Origin: Alloalcanivorax marinus
GTDB lineage: Bacteria; Pseudomonadota; Gammaproteobacteria; Pseudomonadales; Alcanivoracaceae
Assembly (NCBI RefSeq): GCF_016785095.1
Contig: NZ_JAEKJB010000008.1
Coordinates: forward strand, 620,001-684,000
Length of the DNA: 64,000 bases
Reading direction: 5' to 3'
The position numbers were made by a program, and so were the translations under genes. The notes under the pieces were generated by a model that was not told the origin of the DNA, did no database searches, and saw only the letters and a list, made by a program, of their open reading frames with translations. Within the stretch, counting starts at the first letter, position 1, and every line of letters starts with the position of its first letter. This document shows, one piece after another, positions 62,448 to 64,000 of this stretch.

Positions 62448-63206
62448 TCAGAGGCTGTTGCAGAGATGGGCGCCATCCACCGGGATGGCGGCGCCGCTCA
62501 TGTAGGAGGAGGCGTCGGACGCCAGCAGCAACAGCGGCCCCATGAGTTCGTCGATGCGTCCCAGACGCCGGTAGGGAATGCGCTTGATCAGCTTCTCACC
62601 GTGGGGCCCTTGGAAAAAGTCCCGGTTGATGTCGGTTTCCACGTAGCCAGGGCAGATCGCGTTGCAACGGATATCGTGGCGCGCGTAGTCCAGCGCGATG
62701 GACTTGGTGAGCTGCACCACGGCGGCCTTGGAGGCGGTGTACGGCGACAGCAGGGCTCCCACCCGCAGGCCGAGAATGGAGGCAATATTGATGATATTGC
62801 CGGGACGGCCGTCGCGGCGCCATTGCTGGATGGCGAATTTGCTCACCGCCCAGACGCCGTTGAGGTTGGTGTCGATAACCGCGTTCCAGTCCTCTTCTTC
62901 CAGGGTATCCAGACCACCTTCACGGGTGATGCCGGCGTTGTTGATCACCACGTCCAGGGCCGGCATTTCCGTGAAGGCCTTCTCCACGCTGGCATGATCG
63001 GAAACATCCATGGGCACCACCACCGCGTCACGGCCCTGGGCGCGGACCGCCTCGGCGGTTTCCTGGAGCTTCTCCACGCGCCGGGCGGCGAGCACCAGAT
63101 CGGCGCCGCGCTCCGCCAGTTCCCGGGCGAAATGGGCGCCAAAACCACTGGAGGCACCGGTGATCAGGATGCGCTTGCCGGAAATGTCGAAACAGCGGTC
63201 ACTCAT
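62448..63206 (-). CDS. Short-chain dehydrogenase/reductase
   Basis: A 252-residue classical SDR with TGASSGFGAHFAREL (about 17-31), NNAG (about 89-92), Ser in NIASILG (about 140-146) and YTASK (about 157-161). CPGYVETDINRDF near 187-199 is typical. The FabG-like tail includes ASYMSGAAIPVDGAHL. It is co-directional with the upstream AraC regulator. Substrate unknown. Confidence 0.9.
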   Translation of the reverse strand: MSDRCFDISGKRILITGASSGFGAHFARELAERGADLVLAARRVEKLQETAEAVRAQGRDAVVVPMDVSDHASVEKAFTEMPALDVVINNAGITREGGLDTLEEEDWNAVIDTNLNGVWAVSKFAIQQWRRDGRPGNIINIASILGLRVGALLSPYTASKAAVVQLTKSIALDYARHDIRCNAICPGYVETDINRDFFQGPHGEKLIKRIPYRRLGRIDELMGPLLLLASDASSYMSGAAIPVDGAHLCNSL

Positions 63207-63306
63207 GATTCTCTCCTCAGCCGTCGCCGGAGCGGCGGCACAACGATTCGGTCAAAAGACTTTACTGTAACGGAAAACGACGGGGATCGCTGCGCCGGAC
63301 GGCGGC

Positions 63307-64000
63307 TCAGTCGCGGTAGTAGCTGGGCGGGTGGCCGGTCCAGCGGCGGAAGGCGCGGGTGAAATTGCTGGGGTCGGCGTAGCCGAGCAGGTCGGCCACC
63401 TTCTGCACCGGCTGGTTGGCGCGCAGGTAACGCACTGCCCGGGCCATGCGTACCTCCTCGAGCAGGTTGCGGTAACTTACGCCCAGGGCGGCGAGGTGCC
63501 GGCGCAGGGTGCGCGAGGTGAGATGGAAGCTGGCGGCGAGCTGTTCCAGGCTGGGCAACATGCCCTCGGCCTGCATCAGCCGGGAGCGTACCCGCGAGGC
63601 CCAGTCCTGGTCCGCTTCCAGGCGCTGCAACTCCTCCTCGCATTTCTGCGCCGCCATGCGCCGGGAGGTGGGGTCGGCCAGGGTGAAGCGCTCGCTCATC
63701 AGGCGGGCCGGAAAACGCAGCGCCGCCACCGGCTTGCCGAAGGTCACGGGCATGCCGAGCACCTCGGTGTAGCGCTCCGCGTGGGGCGGCGCCGGATAGG
63801 GCAGCTCCAGGGTGGCGTCACGGAAGCGCTCACCAAGCAGGTAGCGCAGGCCGCCCACGAGAGCGGCGGTGACCACTTCCAGGTAGGGTTCGCGGATGTC
63901 TCCCAGGTCGTAGGGTTCCGCCAGGCAGAAACGCACCCAGCGCGGATGCGCCCGCAGGCGCGGTAAGCACAACCGGGTGCGGGTGCGGAAATAGCGCTCC
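63307..64000 (-). CDS. AraC-family transcriptional regulator (partial, runs off the right edge)
   Basis: At least 231 residues are in frame up to the window edge, beginning ERYFRTRTRLCLPRL, so the N-terminus is missing. The N-terminal part is a PF12625-type ligand-binding domain (Arabinose_bd). The C-terminal AraC HTH (last about 95 residues) contains LTSRTLRRHLAALGVSYRNLL and LLGYADPSNFTRAFRRWTG, ending PPSYYRD. It probably controls the adjacent SDR gene. Confidence 0.9.
   Translation of the reverse strand, partial: ERYFRTRTRLCLPRLRAHPRWVRFCLAEPYDLGDIREPYLEVVTAALVGGLRYLLGERFRDATLELPYPAPPHAERYTEVLGMPVTFGKPVAALRFPARLMSERFTLADPTSRRMAAQKCEEELQRLEADQDWASRVRSRLMQAEGMLPSLEQLAASFHLTSRTLRRHLAALGVSYRNLLEEVRMARAVRYLRANQPVQKVADLLGYADPSNFTRAFRRWTGHPPSYYRD

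Overview
The window is about 64 kb of GC-rich, densely coding DNA with no rRNA, tRNA, CRISPR array, transposase or prophage genes that I can see. The gene complement is that of a free-living gammaproteobacterium: glnK-amtB behind a sigma-54/NtrC type promoter, speA/speE, an oscA-sbp-cysTWA sulfate operon, ubiK, DcaP- and OmpC-type porins and a MoaA-type molybdenum cofactor gene. Many short-chain dehydrogenases, a cytochrome P450 and dispersed REP-like repeats fit a marine, hydrocarbon-associated genus such as Alcanivorax or a relative. That assignment is inference from gene style, not a database match.

Layout: (1) 0.1-4.2 kb, an iron-siderophore signalling set (TonB receptor with STN domain, FecR anti-sigma, FecI sigma) under a Fur-box-like site. 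(2) 4.4-8.1 kb, a serine hydrolase and a copper-resistance unit (CopL-like leader protein, CopA, CopB). (3) 8.1-13.1 kb, a sulfur operon on the minus strand (porin, oscA, sbp, cysT, cysW, cysA), with a degenerate EAL protein diverging from it. (4) 14.2-16.6 kb, carbonic anhydrase, moaA and a SlyD-like isomerase. (5) 16.7-29.0 kb, a catabolic island. A five-gene minus operon encodes an isocitrate-lyase-family C-C lyase, an isochorismatase-family amidase, two imidase/PuuE-type polysaccharide-deacetylase-fold proteins and an FAD dehydrogenase. It diverges from a GntR/UTRA regulator, which is followed by a plus operon (LeuC/LeuD-like hydratase and a TRAP transporter) and a DcaP-like outer-membrane channel. 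All three transcription units carry a sigma-70 promoter with a common AT-rich operator around TACATTTA at the -10 region.

(6) 29-37.3 kb, a LysR regulator, an MFS transporter, OpgD, a nitronate-monooxygenase-like flavoprotein, a TetR regulator, an SDR, moeA and moaB. (7) 37.5-46.6 kb, an orphan P450, a large perfect inverted repeat, several small membrane proteins, a Kunitz-domain lipoprotein, a DUF2057 protein, YjbQ, a hydroxyacid dehydrogenase, DUF523 and DUF4112 proteins, speA and speE. (8) 46.7-53.3 kb, a DsbA-like isomerase, SDRs, HxlR and LysR regulators, a histidine phosphatase and a compact split pqiA/pqiB set. (9) 53.6-64 kb, amtB/glnK, ubiK, a large autotransporter, a 5'-truncated alkylsulfatase remnant, a YifB ATPase, an EamA transporter, an SDR and an AraC regulator running off the right edge.

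The most interesting region is the 16.7-29.0 kb island. Its enzymes can be ordered into a plausible but undemonstrated route: uptake through the outer-membrane channel and TRAP transporter, ring opening of a cyclic imide or amide, half-amide hydrolysis, dehydrogenation, hydration, then retro-aldol cleavage of a (probably alkylated) dicarboxylate. The hydratase plus lyase pair has the logic of dimethylmaleate hydratase and 2,3-dimethylmalate lyase from nicotinate fermentation, but the upstream enzymes differ.
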